This document shows positions 1 to 9,326 of a stretch of 62,473 bases of DNA, piece after piece. The stretch is taken from positions 1-62,473 of the forward strand of contig CALWXR010000005.1 in NCBI GenBank assembly GCA_944385535.1, in the 5' to 3' direction. The notes under the pieces were generated by a model, which had not been told where the DNA came from, ran no database searches, and saw only the letters and a program-made list of their open reading frames with translations. The DNA comes from an uncultured Oscillospiraceae bacterium (lineage in GTDB: Bacteria; Bacillota; Clostridia; Oscillospirales; Oscillospiraceae). A program made the position numbers and the translations under genes. Numbering within the stretch: the first letter of the stretch is position 1; every line of letters begins with the position of its first letter.

Positions 1-72
1 ACCCGGAACGGACTCGAACCGTCGACCTCCAGCGTGACAGGCTGGCGTGCTAACCGACTGCACCACCGGGCC
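1..72 (-). tRNA. tRNA-Asp (GTC), 3' end cut by window edge
   Basis: Read on the minus strand the sequence folds as a tRNA. The acceptor 5' strand is GGCCCGG, the anticodon loop is CTGTCAC with anticodon GTC, and the T loop is TTCGAGT. The last acceptor pair, discriminator base and CCA lie before position 1. It follows tRNA-Val by 7 bases and probably shares its transcript. Confidence 0.95.
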
Positions 73-79
73 AGATAAA

Positions 80-155
80 TGGTGGGAACAACAGGGCTCG
101 AACCTGTGACCTCCTGCTTGTAAGGCAGATGCTCTCCCAGCTGAGCTATGCTCCC
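80..155 (-). tRNA. tRNA-Val (TAC)
   Basis: A 76-base tRNA with acceptor GGGAGCA/TGTTCCC, anticodon loop CTTACAA (anticodon TAC), T loop TTCGAGC and an encoded CCA end. It is first in a minus-strand tRNA transcript that continues into tRNA-Asp. Confidence 0.96.
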
Positions 156-196
156 GTTCGTGCCTCGAGGTGTTGCTCACCTCAGCGACGTGGTTT

Positions 197-225
197 ATTA
201 TACACAAACAATCCCCATTTGTCAA
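197..225 (-). promoter_or_regulatory. Consensus promoter for tRNA-Val/tRNA-Asp
   Basis: On the minus strand TTGACA, a 17-base spacer and TATAAT match the sigma-A consensus exactly. The box lies about 40 bases upstream of the tRNA-Val 5' end, as expected for a stable-RNA promoter. Confidence 0.9.
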
Positions 226-300
226 GCACTTTTTTCTATTTTTTCTGTCTGATTTCTCAGAGTCATTTTCCAGGGATTTCCCACCATTTTTTATTGAAAA

Positions 301-1179
301 TCAAATCTTTTCCAGCAGCTGCGCCACGTCCTCCGGCGTAAACTCATAAACGGTATCGCAAAACTGGCATTCCACCGGGAAGGGCTTCCCCTGTAAGCGA
401 ATGTCCTCCAGCTCCTCCCTGCCCAGGCTGATCAGGGCGCTCTCCACCCGAGATCGGGTGCAATAGCATTTATAGGAAACCTCCGTGGTTTCCATGAACA
501 CCACGCCCAAACTGCCGCAGACCTGTCCCAGAATATCCTCGGGGGTCATGCCCGCTTCCAGCATAGCGGTGACCGCCCCGGCCTTCTGAATGCCCGCCTC
601 CAGGGTATCGATCACTTCCTCCGGGGCGCCGGGCAGCAGCTGCACCAGGTAGCCCCCGGCAACCTTCACGCTCAGATCCCGGTCAACCAGCACCCCCAAG
701 GCGCAGGCGGTTGGCGTCTGCTCGCTCTGGGCAAAGTAAGCTGTAACATCATCCCCGATCTCGCCGGATACAAGGGCCGTGGAGCCGATATAAGGCTCTT
801 TCAATTGCAGATCCCGGATCACCGTTAACGTTCCGTCCGTGCCCACGGTGGCCCCCACATCCAGCTTTCCGGGGTGCTTCTCCACCAGGGGAACTTTGGG
901 TTCCGTCACGCAGCCCCGGACATTGCCCACCGGGTCACATACCACGGTGATGGTGCCGATAGGGCCGCCGCCCCGGATCTGCAAGGTCATGGAACCATCG
1001 TCCACCTTCTGCATATTTCCCATCATGGAGGCGGCTGTCAGCGCCCGTCCAAAGGCCGCTGTGGCGTTTGGTGTGGTGCCGTGGATCTGAGCCCCGCGGC
1101 GCACCAGCTCCGTAGAGCGGATGGCAACCACCTTTACATAGCCGTCCATTGTCATTCCGCGAACCAAATAATCATTCAT
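301..1179 (-). CDS. hslO: Redox-regulated chaperone Hsp33
   Basis: Hsp33 is a cytoplasmic holdase that is switched on when oxidation releases zinc from four conserved cysteines. The 292-residue protein has the family length and shows both parts of the switch near the C-terminus: a CYC motif (C-x-C) at about residue 238 and CQFC (C-x-x-C) at about residue 271. Its ATG overlaps the stop of the upstream methyltransferase as ATGA, so the two are translationally coupled. The four thiols are intact, so redox control should work. The location next to the division cluster gives no extra functional clue. Confidence 0.95.
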   Translation of the reverse strand: MNDYLVRGMTMDGYVKVVAIRSTELVRRGAQIHGTTPNATAAFGRALTAASMMGNMQKVDDGSMTLQIRGGGPIGTITVVCDPVGNVRGCVTEPKVPLVEKHPGKLDVGATVGTDGTLTVIRDLQLKEPYIGSTALVSGEIGDDVTAYFAQSEQTPTACALGVLVDRDLSVKVAGGYLVQLLPGAPEEVIDTLEAGIQKAGAVTAMLEAGMTPEDILGQVCGSLGVVFMETTEVSYKCYCTRSRVESALISLGREELEDIRLQGKPFPVECQFCDTVYEFTPEDVAQLLEKI

Positions 1180-1925
1180 TTTCGGATTCCCTTTCTTGCC
1201 TTGATATAAATTCTCTGTTCTCCCGCCTTGGGAGGCTCCAGCCGCCGGTCCCCATAGACCCGGATGTAGGAAAAACCCGCGTCTTTCAAATAGGCCTCCA
1301 GCTGTTCCCGGGAGTAGGCATACTCCCGATGCTCTTCAAAAGATCGTGTCCAGACCGTTCCCCGGCGTTGAAACAGATCCATGCCGTAAGAGCAGATATT
1401 GGTTTCTCTGTCAAATTCCCCCCGCCAGACGCAATACACATCATCGTCCTCATCCAGAAATATCTGGCCGTCCATGGCCTGAAGCTTTTCCGGGGTGTTT
1501 ACGTCAAAAATAAAGATGCCGCCGGGATTCAGCGCCTTATACACCCGCCGGATCGCCCGGGCGCAGTCCTCCGGCTCTGTGATATAGTCCAGACTGTCCA
1601 GAGCGCAGACCGCCATATCCACCCCTCTGGGCAGCCACAGCTTTTCCAGCCGCTGACAAACAAACCGGGGCATATTCTCAAGCTGCGCGGCCTTCTGCTG
1701 GGCAACCGTCAACATTTCCTCAGACATATCCACGCCGGTGACCCGCAGGCCCTTCTTTGCCAAAATCACTGACACAGACCCGGTTCCGCAAGCCAGATCC
1801 ACCGCTGTTCGAGGGGACAGGCCCTCCCCCTTCAGTATCTCATAATAGAAGGCCACCGTCGCCTCGTAATCCACATCATTGGTCAGCCGGTCATAGCTGA
1901 CTGCCAGGTTTTCATAGGCCCCCAT
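1176..1925 (-). CDS. Class I SAM-dependent methyltransferase
   Basis: A 249-residue protein with the Rossmann-type SAM site: VDLACGTGSVSVILAKKG (motif I, about residues 41-58), then GVDMSEEM holding the acidic residue for the ribose, and DMAVCALDSLDYI as motif post-I. The fold is clear but the substrate is not; relatives are annotated only as methyltransferase-domain proteins. The ATG has AAAGGAG seven bases upstream. It lies downstream of ftsZ after a hairpin and overlaps hslO by four bases, so it probably forms a two-gene unit with hslO. Confidence 0.85.
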   Translation of the reverse strand: MGAYENLAVSYDRLTNDVDYEATVAFYYEILKGEGLSPRTAVDLACGTGSVSVILAKKGLRVTGVDMSEEMLTVAQQKAAQLENMPRFVCQRLEKLWLPRGVDMAVCALDSLDYITEPEDCARAIRRVYKALNPGGIFIFDVNTPEKLQAMDGQIFLDEDDDVYCVWRGEFDRETNICSYGMDLFQRRGTVWTRSFEEHREYAYSREQLEAYLKDAGFSYIRVYGDRRLEPPKAGEQRIYIKARKGIRK

Positions 1926-1952
1926 CGAAAACTCCTTTCTATGCAGCGCAAA

Positions 1953-1983
1953 GCATCCCGACCCGTCTGTCGGGCCGGGATGC
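1953..1983 (-). terminator. Hairpin after ftsZ
   Basis: An inverted repeat with arms GCATCCCG-x-CCCG and its complement around a 5-base loop lies 14 bases past the ftsZ stop. Only TTT follows on the minus strand, so termination is probably partial and some read-through into the methyltransferase is likely. Confidence 0.5.
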
Positions 1984-1996
1984 GGCAGCGTTTTCC

Positions 1997-3106
1997 TTAG
2001 CGCTTGAAGATGCTGAAAATCTCGTCAATGTCGCTCATGTCCGCGCTCTTGGTAGGCGCGGCAGCGGCAGCCACAGGGGTATCAATGTCATCGGGGACGA
2101 AGCTGGGCTGCTTATTGGCGGCAGCCTTGGGAGCCGCGGCAAAGGACTCGGTCTTGATCTCAAAGCCGGTGGCAATCACGGTAACCCGCATCTCATCCTG
2201 GAATTCATCGGAAATGGTAGCGCCGAAGATGATATTGGCATCCGGATTGGCCGCTTCCTGCACGATCCCGGCAGCGGTCTCCACATCGTCCAGGGTCATC
2301 TCCATGGAGCCGGTGACATTCACCAGCACGCCGGTAGCGCCGTTGATGGAGGTCTCCAGCAGGGGGCTGGCCACGGCGGCGGCAGCGGCCTGCTCCGCCT
2401 TCTCCCGGCCGGAGGCAGTGCCTACGCCCATATGTGCCCGTCCGGCGTCCTTCATAATGGCGGAAACGTCGGCAAAGTCCAGGTTGATGATTACGTTCTT
2501 GCAGAAGCCAACCAGCTCGGAAATGGAGGTCACCGCCTGCTTCAGCACATCGTCGGCAATGCCGAAGGCGTTGGCAAAGGTGATCTTCTGGTCGGTCACA
2601 TACTTCAGCCGGTCGTTGGGAATGATGATCAGGGAGTCCACCTTGCCGTTAAGGTCGGAAATTCCCTGCTCCGCCTGACGCATCCGGTTGGCGCCCTCAA
2701 ACTTAAAGGGCTTGGTCACAACGCCAACGGTGAGGATCCCGGCCTCGTGGGCCAGATCCGCCACGATGGGAGCAGCGCCGGTGCCGGTACCGCCGCCCAT
2801 GCCGGCAGTGATGAACACCATGTCCGTGCCTTCCAGCGCCTTGGCAATGGCCGCCCGGCTTTCCTCCGCGGACTTTCTGCCGATCTCGGGCTTAGAGCCC
2901 GCGCCCATGCCGCCGGTAAGCTTCTCACCGATTTGGATCTTATTCTTGCAAACCGATTTATTCAGATCCTGCTTATCCGTGTTCACGGCAACGAATTCCA
3001 CGCCGCCCACACCAGCATCGATCATACGGTTAATGACATTGTTGCCGGCGCCGCCAACGCCGATGACCTTGATTTTAACTACACGATCCTGAAACGATTC
3101 GGACAT
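1997..3106 (-). CDS. ftsZ: Cell division GTPase FtsZ
   Basis: FtsZ polymerises into the Z ring, the scaffold of the divisome. The 369-residue protein begins with the [13 protein letters not shown] nucleotide-binding segment (about residues 16-28) and has the tubulin signature [10 protein letters not shown] near residue 105. A linker rich in Ala and Pro leads to a C-terminal peptide ending [11 protein letters not shown], more acidic than the usual DIPxFLR-type tail. The start has AGGAGGAAGAG upstream. It is the last division gene of the cluster and has its own promoter after ftsQ. No ftsA precedes it. Confidence 0.98.
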   Translation of the reverse strand: MSESFQDRVVKIKVIGVGGAGNNVINRMIDAGVGGVEFVAVNTDKQDLNKSVCKNKIQIGEKLTGGMGAGSKPEIGRKSAEESRAAIAKALEGTDMVFITAGMGGGTGTGAAPIVADLAHEAGILTVGVVTKPFKFEGANRMRQAEQGISDLNGKVDSLIIIPNDRLKYVTDQKITFANAFGIADDVLKQAVTSISELVGFCKNVIINLDFADVSAIMKDAGRAHMGVGTASGREKAEQAAAAAVASPLLETSINGATGVLVNVTGSMEMTLDDVETAAGIVQEAANPDANIIFGATISDEFQDEMRVTVIATGFEIKTESFAAAPKAAANKQPSFVPDDIDTPVAAAAAPTKSADMSDIDEIFSIFKR

Positions 3107-3182
3107 AAACTCTTCCTCCTATGTATCTTTCGCAGAGGCGGCAAAAGCCGACACTGCCTGAATTATGCATGTGTACTTTTAC

Positions 3183-3211
3183 ATTCTATCCCGAAATCCG
3201 GAATTGGTCAA
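3183..3211 (-). promoter_or_regulatory. Promoter for ftsZ
   Basis: In the ftsQ-ftsZ gap the minus strand reads TTGACC, 17 bases, TAGAAT, about 75 bases before the ftsZ ATG. This allows ftsZ to be transcribed apart from the long dcw transcript. Confidence 0.75.
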
Positions 3212-3255
3212 TAGAAAATCTGTTCTTTCGGCAAATTATTTACAAAATAATAACA

Positions 3256-4620
3256 TCACTCGAAGGGCGTATATACCACCTGATCGGGCCAGATGGTGAA
3301 GCTGATGTCCAAAATACCGCTCTGATAGTCGCTCATTTGCAAAATCACGTCGTTCATGCAGGCGATCTTGTACTCCAGCTGAGAGGTATCTCCCAGATTC
3401 ACCTGATACTGATTGCCATACCACAAAATGATCTCTTCCGTCAATGTAACATCCACACTGGCAGCGTCGCCCACGATATCGTTTTCTTCCAGGGCCTTCA
3501 GAATTTGCAGCGCCGCTCCCAGCCGCTGAGCGCCGGTAGTCGTCACCGGCGCCAATTCACTGACCCCGGTGGGATCGGTCTCCACGGGAACAGCCTCCGC
3601 CGCGATGGCCCGTTCATTGACCACAGGATTGTCTAAGGTCACCCCCAGAATCTGCGTGCATTTCGCGGCGGCAGCGTTGTTGGACTGCTCGATCACACGT
3701 CCGTCGGAGTCCATCAGCCACCAGGTTCCGTCTGCGGACTTGATGGCATAAACCACGCTTTCTTCCGTAATCATAATATTGACCGTATTAGGAAGTTTTA
3801 TACCGATCCGCACCTTTTCCACATAGGGCAGATTGGCCACAATCTTACCGGCCGCCTTGGTCTTGCTGAAGGTCAGCAGGTTGTCCCCCTCGTTAATGCC
3901 GGAGGCCTCCCGCACCGCCCAGGCGCTGTAGGTCTCCGCGCCGGAAACTGTAATGACCTCCACCTTGAAGAACACGGAAAGGCCCAGAACCATAGCCAGA
4001 ACCACCGCCGTCACCGTCATCAGCTGAAGCAAAAAGCGGTCCCGGTTAAAAGGCTGGGGCTGGGTATAGATCACCGCCGGTGTGGGGGCAGTTTTCCGCT
4101 TTCGCTTCCCTTTTTCCGCGGCAGCGGCCTTTCTGGCCTCCGCCCTTCTTTGCTGGGTTCTAATGGTCTCCACCAGAGAAGCAATGGCGGATTTTTTCTT
4201 GGGCTTGCTGTTGCCGTACGCCCGCTTCTTATCCGGCACATCCCGGGGCACATCCCGCCTGCGGGAAGCGCCTGAGCGCTGAGCGGCGGGCGCCTTCTTC
4301 CGCTGGGGCTTGTCCTCCGGGGAAGGCTGTCTGGTTCTGACCGCCCCCGCTTTTTGGGCCCGGGCTTTTCCAGACTGTTCGGAGGCCTCCGGCTTTCTGG
4401 CCGGTCTGGCCGCTTGATCCGTCTCCGGTCTTTGCCTGCGGCGCTGCTGGGCTCCGGCGGGGGCCGCCTGGCCGCTTTCCGGCCGCTGCCTGGTCTGACG
4501 GCCCTCGGACGGGCGGGGATCCCGCTGAGGCCTTCTGCCCTCTTTTTCAGAACCGTCCCGGCGCTCCCGCTGGGGCGCTCGCTGCCGGGAGTCGGCTTTG
4601 TTTTTTTCCTTTGTATCCAT
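3256..4620 (-). CDS. ftsQ: FtsQ/DivIB-type division protein with long basic N-terminal tail
   Basis: FtsQ/DivIB is a bitopic membrane protein that links early and late divisome proteins through its outer POTRA domain. Here a cytoplasmic tail of about 195 residues, dominated by Arg, Lys, Gln, Pro and Ala, precedes one membrane segment at about 197-220. A POTRA-like domain follows (about 222-290, beginning VITVSGAETYSAW), then a beta-rich C-terminus. I chose the ATG at 4620 because AGGAGG stands six bases before it; an in-frame ATG at 4644 overlaps the murG stop but lacks a site. At 454 residues it is much longer than typical family members, all through the tail. Confidence 0.85.
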   Translation of the reverse strand: MDTKEKNKADSRQRAPQRERRDGSEKEGRRPQRDPRPSEGRQTRQRPESGQAAPAGAQQRRRQRPETDQAARPARKPEASEQSGKARAQKAGAVRTRQPSPEDKPQRKKAPAAQRSGASRRRDVPRDVPDKKRAYGNSKPKKKSAIASLVETIRTQQRRAEARKAAAAEKGKRKRKTAPTPAVIYTQPQPFNRDRFLLQLMTVTAVVLAMVLGLSVFFKVEVITVSGAETYSAWAVREASGINEGDNLLTFSKTKAAGKIVANLPYVEKVRIGIKLPNTVNIMITEESVVYAIKSADGTWWLMDSDGRVIEQSNNAAAAKCTQILGVTLDNPVVNERAIAAEAVPVETDPTGVSELAPVTTTGAQRLGAALQILKALEENDIVGDAASVDVTLTEEIILWYGNQYQVNLGDTSQLEYKIACMNDVILQMSDYQSGILDISFTIWPDQVVYTPFE

Positions 4621-4643
4621 ATTGTTCCTCCTGGGTAGGGGCA

Positions 4644-5765
4644 TTAACGCTTGCTGAGTTCCTCCACGATATCGCAGATTCGCTCTGTGGAGTCCAGCCG
4701 TACCATGGCATGAAGCTTCTGAGACATCTGTCTGCGCAGATCCTCCTGATCCATCAGGTATTTGACCTGCTCATACAGCTTCTCCGGCGTGCAGTCTTTT
4801 TCCAGGATCACCACCGCGCCGCCGCCCTCTTCCAGCAGACGGGCGTTTTTTTCCTGGTGATTGTTGGTCACATTGGGAGAGGGGATGAGAATGCAGGGGG
4901 TGCCGCTTGCGCCGATCTCATTGCAGGTGGCGCTGCCGGCCCTGGCTATGATCACATCCGCCGCCGCCATAACCGCGGGCATATCATAAATATACTCCCG
5001 GATATCCAGCTTAGGGCATTTTTCCCAATCCACCCCGTTGTCCTTCACCCGCCGGGGCATCCATTCCTTTCCAAAGCTGCCGGTAGCATGGATATGATGA
5101 AAGGGAAAGCCATCCTTCTGCTCCAGGGCCATCATATCCGCCACAGTCTCGTTCATAACCTTGGCTCCCTGGCTGCCGAAGGCGGAGACCAGGATCTTTC
5201 CCTCCAAGCCCAATTCCTTCCGGGCTTCTTCCTTATGGAGGAAAATAAATTCCTTTCGCACAGGCATGCCTACGGTCTCCACCTTTTCCGGGTGACGATA
5301 ATATCCGGCGCTTTCGGCAAAGGCCACCAGCACCCGGCTGGCCTTATTGGCTGCCAGCTTGGTAGTTACGCCGGGAACGGCGTTGCTCTCGTGGACACAG
5401 GTGGGGATTCCCATAGACTGGGCGGCGTACAGCGCCGGGAAGCTGGCATAGCCGCCGGTGCCGATAACCACGTCCGGCTGAAAGTCCCGGAAGATGGCCT
5501 TGCACTGCCTCACCCCGTCCAGAACACACTTCACCGCGTAGAGATTTTTCTTGATGGCAGCCAGATTCTTTCCCCGGCTGAGGCCGGAACCGGGCAGACA
5601 CTTCAGTTCATACCCCGCCTGGGGCACCAGTTTTTCCTCCATATGCCCCACCGCGCCGATGAACAGGATCTTACAGTTTGGATCCCGCTCTACCATCCTA
5701 TTGGCAACTGCGATGGCAGGGTTGATGTGCCCGGCGGTGCCGCCGCAGGTAAAAATCAAATTCAT
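4644..5765 (-). CDS. murG: Undecaprenyldiphospho-muramoylpentapeptide beta-N-acetylglucosaminyltransferase
   Basis: MurG adds GlcNAc from UDP-GlcNAc to lipid I on the inner membrane face to make lipid II. The 373-residue protein has the family length, the N-terminal glycine-rich FTCGGTAGHINPAIAVA segment, and the C-terminal donor site with ARAGSATCNEIGA near residue 280. The ATG is preceded by AGGAGGCATAAACCT. It sits between ftsW and ftsQ on the same transcript. Confidence 0.97.
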   Translation of the reverse strand: MNLIFTCGGTAGHINPAIAVANRMVERDPNCKILFIGAVGHMEEKLVPQAGYELKCLPGSGLSRGKNLAAIKKNLYAVKCVLDGVRQCKAIFRDFQPDVVIGTGGYASFPALYAAQSMGIPTCVHESNAVPGVTTKLAANKASRVLVAFAESAGYYRHPEKVETVGMPVRKEFIFLHKEEARKELGLEGKILVSAFGSQGAKVMNETVADMMALEQKDGFPFHHIHATGSFGKEWMPRRVKDNGVDWEKCPKLDIREYIYDMPAVMAAADVIIARAGSATCNEIGASGTPCILIPSPNVTNNHQEKNARLLEEGGGAVVILEKDCTPEKLYEQVKYLMDQEDLRRQMSQKLHAMVRLDSTERICDIVEELSKR

Positions 5766-5769
5766 AGGT

Positions 5770-6927
5770 TTATGCCTCCTGTATTTTTCTCAGGTTTCGC
5801 CCTCGGGAAATGCTGAGCACAATGCCCATTTCCCCCAGATTCACCGCCAGCGCCGTACCGCCATAGGAGAAAAAGGGCAGCGCGATCCCGGTGGAGGGCA
5901 GCAAATTGGTGACCACGCACAGATTCAGGATCGTCTGCACCGCGATCAAGGTGATCAGCCCCGCTGCCAGCACCGTAGAAAACCGGTCCCTGGCCCGAAG
6001 GGCAATCCAATAGCCCCGTACAATGGTCAGCCCAAACAGGACGACGATGGCCAGGGCGCCCACCAGTCCCAGTTCCTCACACACAATGGCAAAGATATAG
6101 TCATTGTATTGGAAGGGCAGATACAGATATTTTTGCCGGGATTTTCCATATCCCAGGCCGAACAGGCCGCCGGAACCGATGGCGTAGAGAGATTGCAGAA
6201 TCTGATATCCTGTATCCCCCGGATCCTGCTCCGGATGGAGCCAGGCGCTGACCCGGTCCCCCGCATAGCCCATAAAGCTGATATAAATGATGACGAATAC
6301 CACCGCCGCCCCGGCTCCCGCCAGGAGCCATTTGGGCTGGGTACCGGCAACGAACATCATGACCACCGCCACCATGCCCATGAGCATAATGGCGGAAAGA
6401 TGCTTCTCCAAGGCCAGGGGCACCAAAATGCCCATCAAAGCCATACCGAAGCCAAGAACCCCGTAGCGAAAGGTTTTTGCCTCCGGCCCAAAGTGCCGGG
6501 TCAGCCTGGCAAACAGAACGATCATGGTGAACTTGGCGATCTCCGAGGGCTGGAACTGGATCCCCGCCAGGTTGATCCAGCGTTTCGCCCCGTTGACCTC
6601 TTCACCGATGACCAGCACAGACAGAAGCAGCACAATGCTGAAGATGTACAAAGGCCAGGCGAACCGATACCAGACATAGGCCGGAATCCGGCTGAAAAAG
6701 TACATAGCCGCAAGGCCGATGGCGGCGCACACCGCCTGCTTTTGCAGATATTTTGTGGAAATCTCATAGCTGGTGTCATACTCGCTCTGGGCATAGCTGG
6801 CCGAATACAGCATAGCCAGCCCTACGGTGAGCAACAGGAGCACCAGCAGCAAAAAGGGATAATCCACACTTTCCCCCACCCTTGGGTGAAGGTCCTCTTT
6901 GGCATGGAGCTTTCCCTCCATTGCCAT
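5770..6927 (-). CDS. ftsW: FtsW/SpoVE-type lipid II glycosyltransferase (SEDS)
   Basis: SEDS proteins polymerise lipid II glycan strands together with a partner class B PBP. The 385-residue protein is highly hydrophobic with about ten membrane segments. It carries GAKRWINLAGIQFQPSEIAK, the conserved loop of the FtsW/RodA/SpoVE family, and the C-terminal signature LPSTGIALPFFSYGGTAL. The ATG at 6927 was chosen over an upstream in-frame ATG because AAAGGAG stands seven bases before it. Position between mraY and murG favours FtsW or its sporulation paralogue SpoVE; sequence alone does not decide. Its likely partner is the PBP encoded upstream. Confidence 0.92.
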   Translation of the reverse strand: MAMEGKLHAKEDLHPRVGESVDYPFLLLVLLLLTVGLAMLYSASYAQSEYDTSYEISTKYLQKQAVCAAIGLAAMYFFSRIPAYVWYRFAWPLYIFSIVLLLSVLVIGEEVNGAKRWINLAGIQFQPSEIAKFTMIVLFARLTRHFGPEAKTFRYGVLGFGMALMGILVPLALEKHLSAIMLMGMVAVVMMFVAGTQPKWLLAGAGAAVVFVIIYISFMGYAGDRVSAWLHPEQDPGDTGYQILQSLYAIGSGGLFGLGYGKSRQKYLYLPFQYNDYIFAIVCEELGLVGALAIVVLFGLTIVRGYWIALRARDRFSTVLAAGLITLIAVQTILNLCVVTNLLPSTGIALPFFSYGGTALAVNLGEMGIVLSISRGRNLRKIQEA

Positions 6928-6967
6928 AATACAACTCCTTTCCCCGTTTGCAGGGATTTTTGAAGGA

Positions 6968-7945
6968 TCATCCCACCAGTCCGGAAATGCCGAACCAGGC
7001 CAGCACACACATGACCGCGGAAACAGCGGTAAAGGTCAATACGATTTTTTCCTCTTTCCAGCCGCACATTTCAAAATGGTGGTGGATGGGGGACATTTTA
7101 AACAGCCGCTTGCCGTGGGTCAGCTTAAAATAGCTTACCTGCAGGATCACAGACATGGTCTCACAGATATACACGAAGCCCACCAGAATCAAAATCAGGG
7201 GCATTTCCAGAGCAAAGGACATGGCGCATACCACGCCCCCTAAAAACAGGGATCCGGTATCCCCCATAAACACCTTGGCCGGATGCCAGTTATAGTACAA
7301 GTAGGCGATCAGAGCCCCCGCCAGAGCCGCCGGAAGCAGGGCCAGATCATACTTACCCATGGCAACGGAAGCGGCGGCAAAGAACACCATCACCGGAATG
7401 GTAACGGAAGCGCTCAGTCCATCCACGCCGTCGGTCAGGTTTACCGCGTTGACACACCCCACCATCACAAACATGGCAAAGAAAATATACACGATGGGGT
7501 GCAGCAGAAAGCTGGTATTCAGGAACGGGATGTACAGATGGGTATCCATGGCGCCGGACTTGTACATGGCATACAGGAACAGGGCGGACACCGCCATTTG
7601 CAGCATGGCCTTCTGCATGGAGGTCAAGCCCAGATTCCGGTGGAACTTGATCTTGGTAAAGTCGTCCAAAAATCCAATAAAGCCAAAGCTCAGCGCCAGC
7701 GCCAGCACAAAAAACACGGTGTAGTCCTCCATGCCCGGCAGATTGATCACCAGGCATAGCGCAGCCGCGAAAATAAACATCAAGCCGCCCATCATGGGAG
7801 TACCCGCCTTGTTGTTGTGCCATGTAGGGCCGATCTCCCGGATGGACTGGCCTGCCTTCAGTGCGTGGAGCACCGGCAGCAGCAGCCGTCCCAGCACCCA
7901 GGACAGGACGCAGCCTATGAGCGCTGTCAGTAAAACCTTTGTCAT
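6968..7945 (-). CDS. mraY: Phospho-N-acetylmuramoyl-pentapeptide-transferase
   Basis: MraY transfers phospho-MurNAc-pentapeptide from UDP to undecaprenyl phosphate, making lipid I. The 325-residue polytopic protein has the catalytic Asp motifs FLDDFTKIK (about residues 93-101) and NLTDGVDGLS, and the C-terminal histidine motif MSPIHHHFE. The ATG at 7945 has GGAGG nine bases before it. MurD, which usually lies between mraY and ftsW, is missing here; only about 40 bases separate mraY from ftsW. Confidence 0.97.
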   Translation of the reverse strand: MTKVLLTALIGCVLSWVLGRLLLPVLHALKAGQSIREIGPTWHNNKAGTPMMGGLMFIFAAALCLVINLPGMEDYTVFFVLALALSFGFIGFLDDFTKIKFHRNLGLTSMQKAMLQMAVSALFLYAMYKSGAMDTHLYIPFLNTSFLLHPIVYIFFAMFVMVGCVNAVNLTDGVDGLSASVTIPVMVFFAAASVAMGKYDLALLPAALAGALIAYLYYNWHPAKVFMGDTGSLFLGGVVCAMSFALEMPLILILVGFVYICETMSVILQVSYFKLTHGKRLFKMSPIHHHFEMCGWKEEKIVLTFTAVSAVMCVLAWFGISGLVG

Positions 7946-7958
7946 GCTTTTTCCTCCG

Positions 7959-9326
7959 TTATTTCTGTGTCTTGTCCGTCTCCAGGAAGGCGTCCAAAAC
8001 CTTTTCCAGGTGAATGCCATGGCTGCCTTTGAACAGCAGTACATCCCCCGGCCTGGCCGTCTGCTTCAGCGCTGACACCAGTTCCTCTTTGTCCTCAAAG
8101 GCCCGGCCCTTGCTCTCGGGCATACCGCCGGTGATGGTGCCGTTGATGACTCTTCCGGCGTTGGGACCGTAGGCAAACACCAGGTCCGCCTTTTCCGCGG
8201 CGATGCGGCCGATCCGGTAGTGCTCCGCCTGGGTGCAGTCTCCCAGCTCCAGCATATCCCCCAGCACCGCGATCCGCCGGCCGGGCTTTTTCCCCAGTAC
8301 ATTCAGCGCCGCCGCCATAGACTCAGGGCCCGCGTTATAGCAGTCGTTGATAATGGTAAATCCCCCGGCCTGGAGCACCTCCTGCCGGCCGGAAATGTTC
8401 CGGAACTGGGACAGCCCCGCCATGATCTTTTCCGGGAGGACACCCAGCTTCAGCGCCACGGCAATCGCCGCCAGAGCGTCGGTCACATAATGCTCCCCCT
8501 CCATTGTCAGTTCAATGGGGAAGGACAGTTTTCCCGCCTCCACCCGGAAGCGCAGGATCTCCCCGTCCTGCTCCACATCCAGCGCCCGGACGTCGCAGCC
8601 ATTGGACGTGCCGAAGTAGGTCAGGCGCTGGATAGGCTCTCTGTCCAGATTCCGCAGCAGAAGATCATCGCCGTTGAGCACCAGCTTTCCCTGTTCGTCC
8701 ATGCCCTCCACGATTTCCATCTTCGCCTGGCGGATCCCCTCCTGGGTTCCCAAAAACTCCATATGGGCGGTGCCGATATTCACGATCACCCCCAGATCCG
8801 GGTGGGCGATGCGGCTGAGGTAGGCGATCTCCCGGTAGTGGTTCATGCCCATTTCCAGCACCGCCACCTGGGTGTTTTCCGGCATGCCCAAAATAGCCAT
8901 AGGCATACCGATGTCGTTGTTGTGATTGGCGGGCGTCTTGCTGACCAGGAAGGACTGCTCCAGCACCGCAGCGATCATTTCCTTGGTGGTGCTTTTTCCC
9001 ACAGAGCCGGTGACCGCCACCACCGTGGGATCCATCCGCTTCAGGGCCTCCCGGGCAATGTCTCCCAGGGCCTTCCGGGGATCGGCCACTACAATGGCGG
9101 GGCAATCCTCCACCTTCCGGCTGCACAGCGCAGCCGCCGCTCCCTTCTCCATGGCCGCGGGGATAAAATCATGGCCGTCTCTGGCGCCTTGCAGCGCCAC
9201 AAACAGCTGTCCCGGCTTCAGCACCCGGGTATCGTTATTGGCGCCGGTAAAGCTAAGTTGCGCGTATTGTTCTTCCACAGTGCCGCCGCACCAGGCGGCC
9301 GCTTGGCGAAGTGTGATTTTAGGCAT
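7959..9326 (-). CDS. murF: UDP-MurNAc-tripeptide:D-Ala-D-Ala ligase
   Basis: MurF completes the pentapeptide precursor by adding D-Ala-D-Ala with ATP. The 455-residue protein shows the Mur-ligase P loop VTGSVGKSTTKEM (about residues 104-116), the central ligase domain including NHNNDIGMP, and the C-terminal domain with INDCYNAGPESM. It overlaps the end of murE by eight bases, so translation is probably coupled. Confidence 0.96.
   Translation of the reverse strand: MPKITLRQAAAWCGGTVEEQYAQLSFTGANNDTRVLKPGQLFVALQGARDGHDFIPAAMEKGAAAALCSRKVEDCPAIVVADPRKALGDIAREALKRMDPTVVAVTGSVGKSTTKEMIAAVLEQSFLVSKTPANHNNDIGMPMAILGMPENTQVAVLEMGMNHYREIAYLSRIAHPDLGVIVNIGTAHMEFLGTQEGIRQAKMEIVEGMDEQGKLVLNGDDLLLRNLDREPIQRLTYFGTSNGCDVRALDVEQDGEILRFRVEAGKLSFPIELTMEGEHYVTDALAAIAVALKLGVLPEKIMAGLSQFRNISGRQEVLQAGGFTIINDCYNAGPESMAAALNVLGKKPGRRIAVLGDMLELGDCTQAEHYRIGRIAAEKADLVFAYGPNAGRVINGTITGGMPESKGRAFEDKEELVSALKQTARPGDVLLFKGSHGIHLEKVLDAFLETDKTQK

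Noticed and set aside
4620-4644. ftsQ start at the ATG overlapping the murG stop (4644)
   Set aside because: AGGAGG lies between the two candidates and fits the ATG at 4620.
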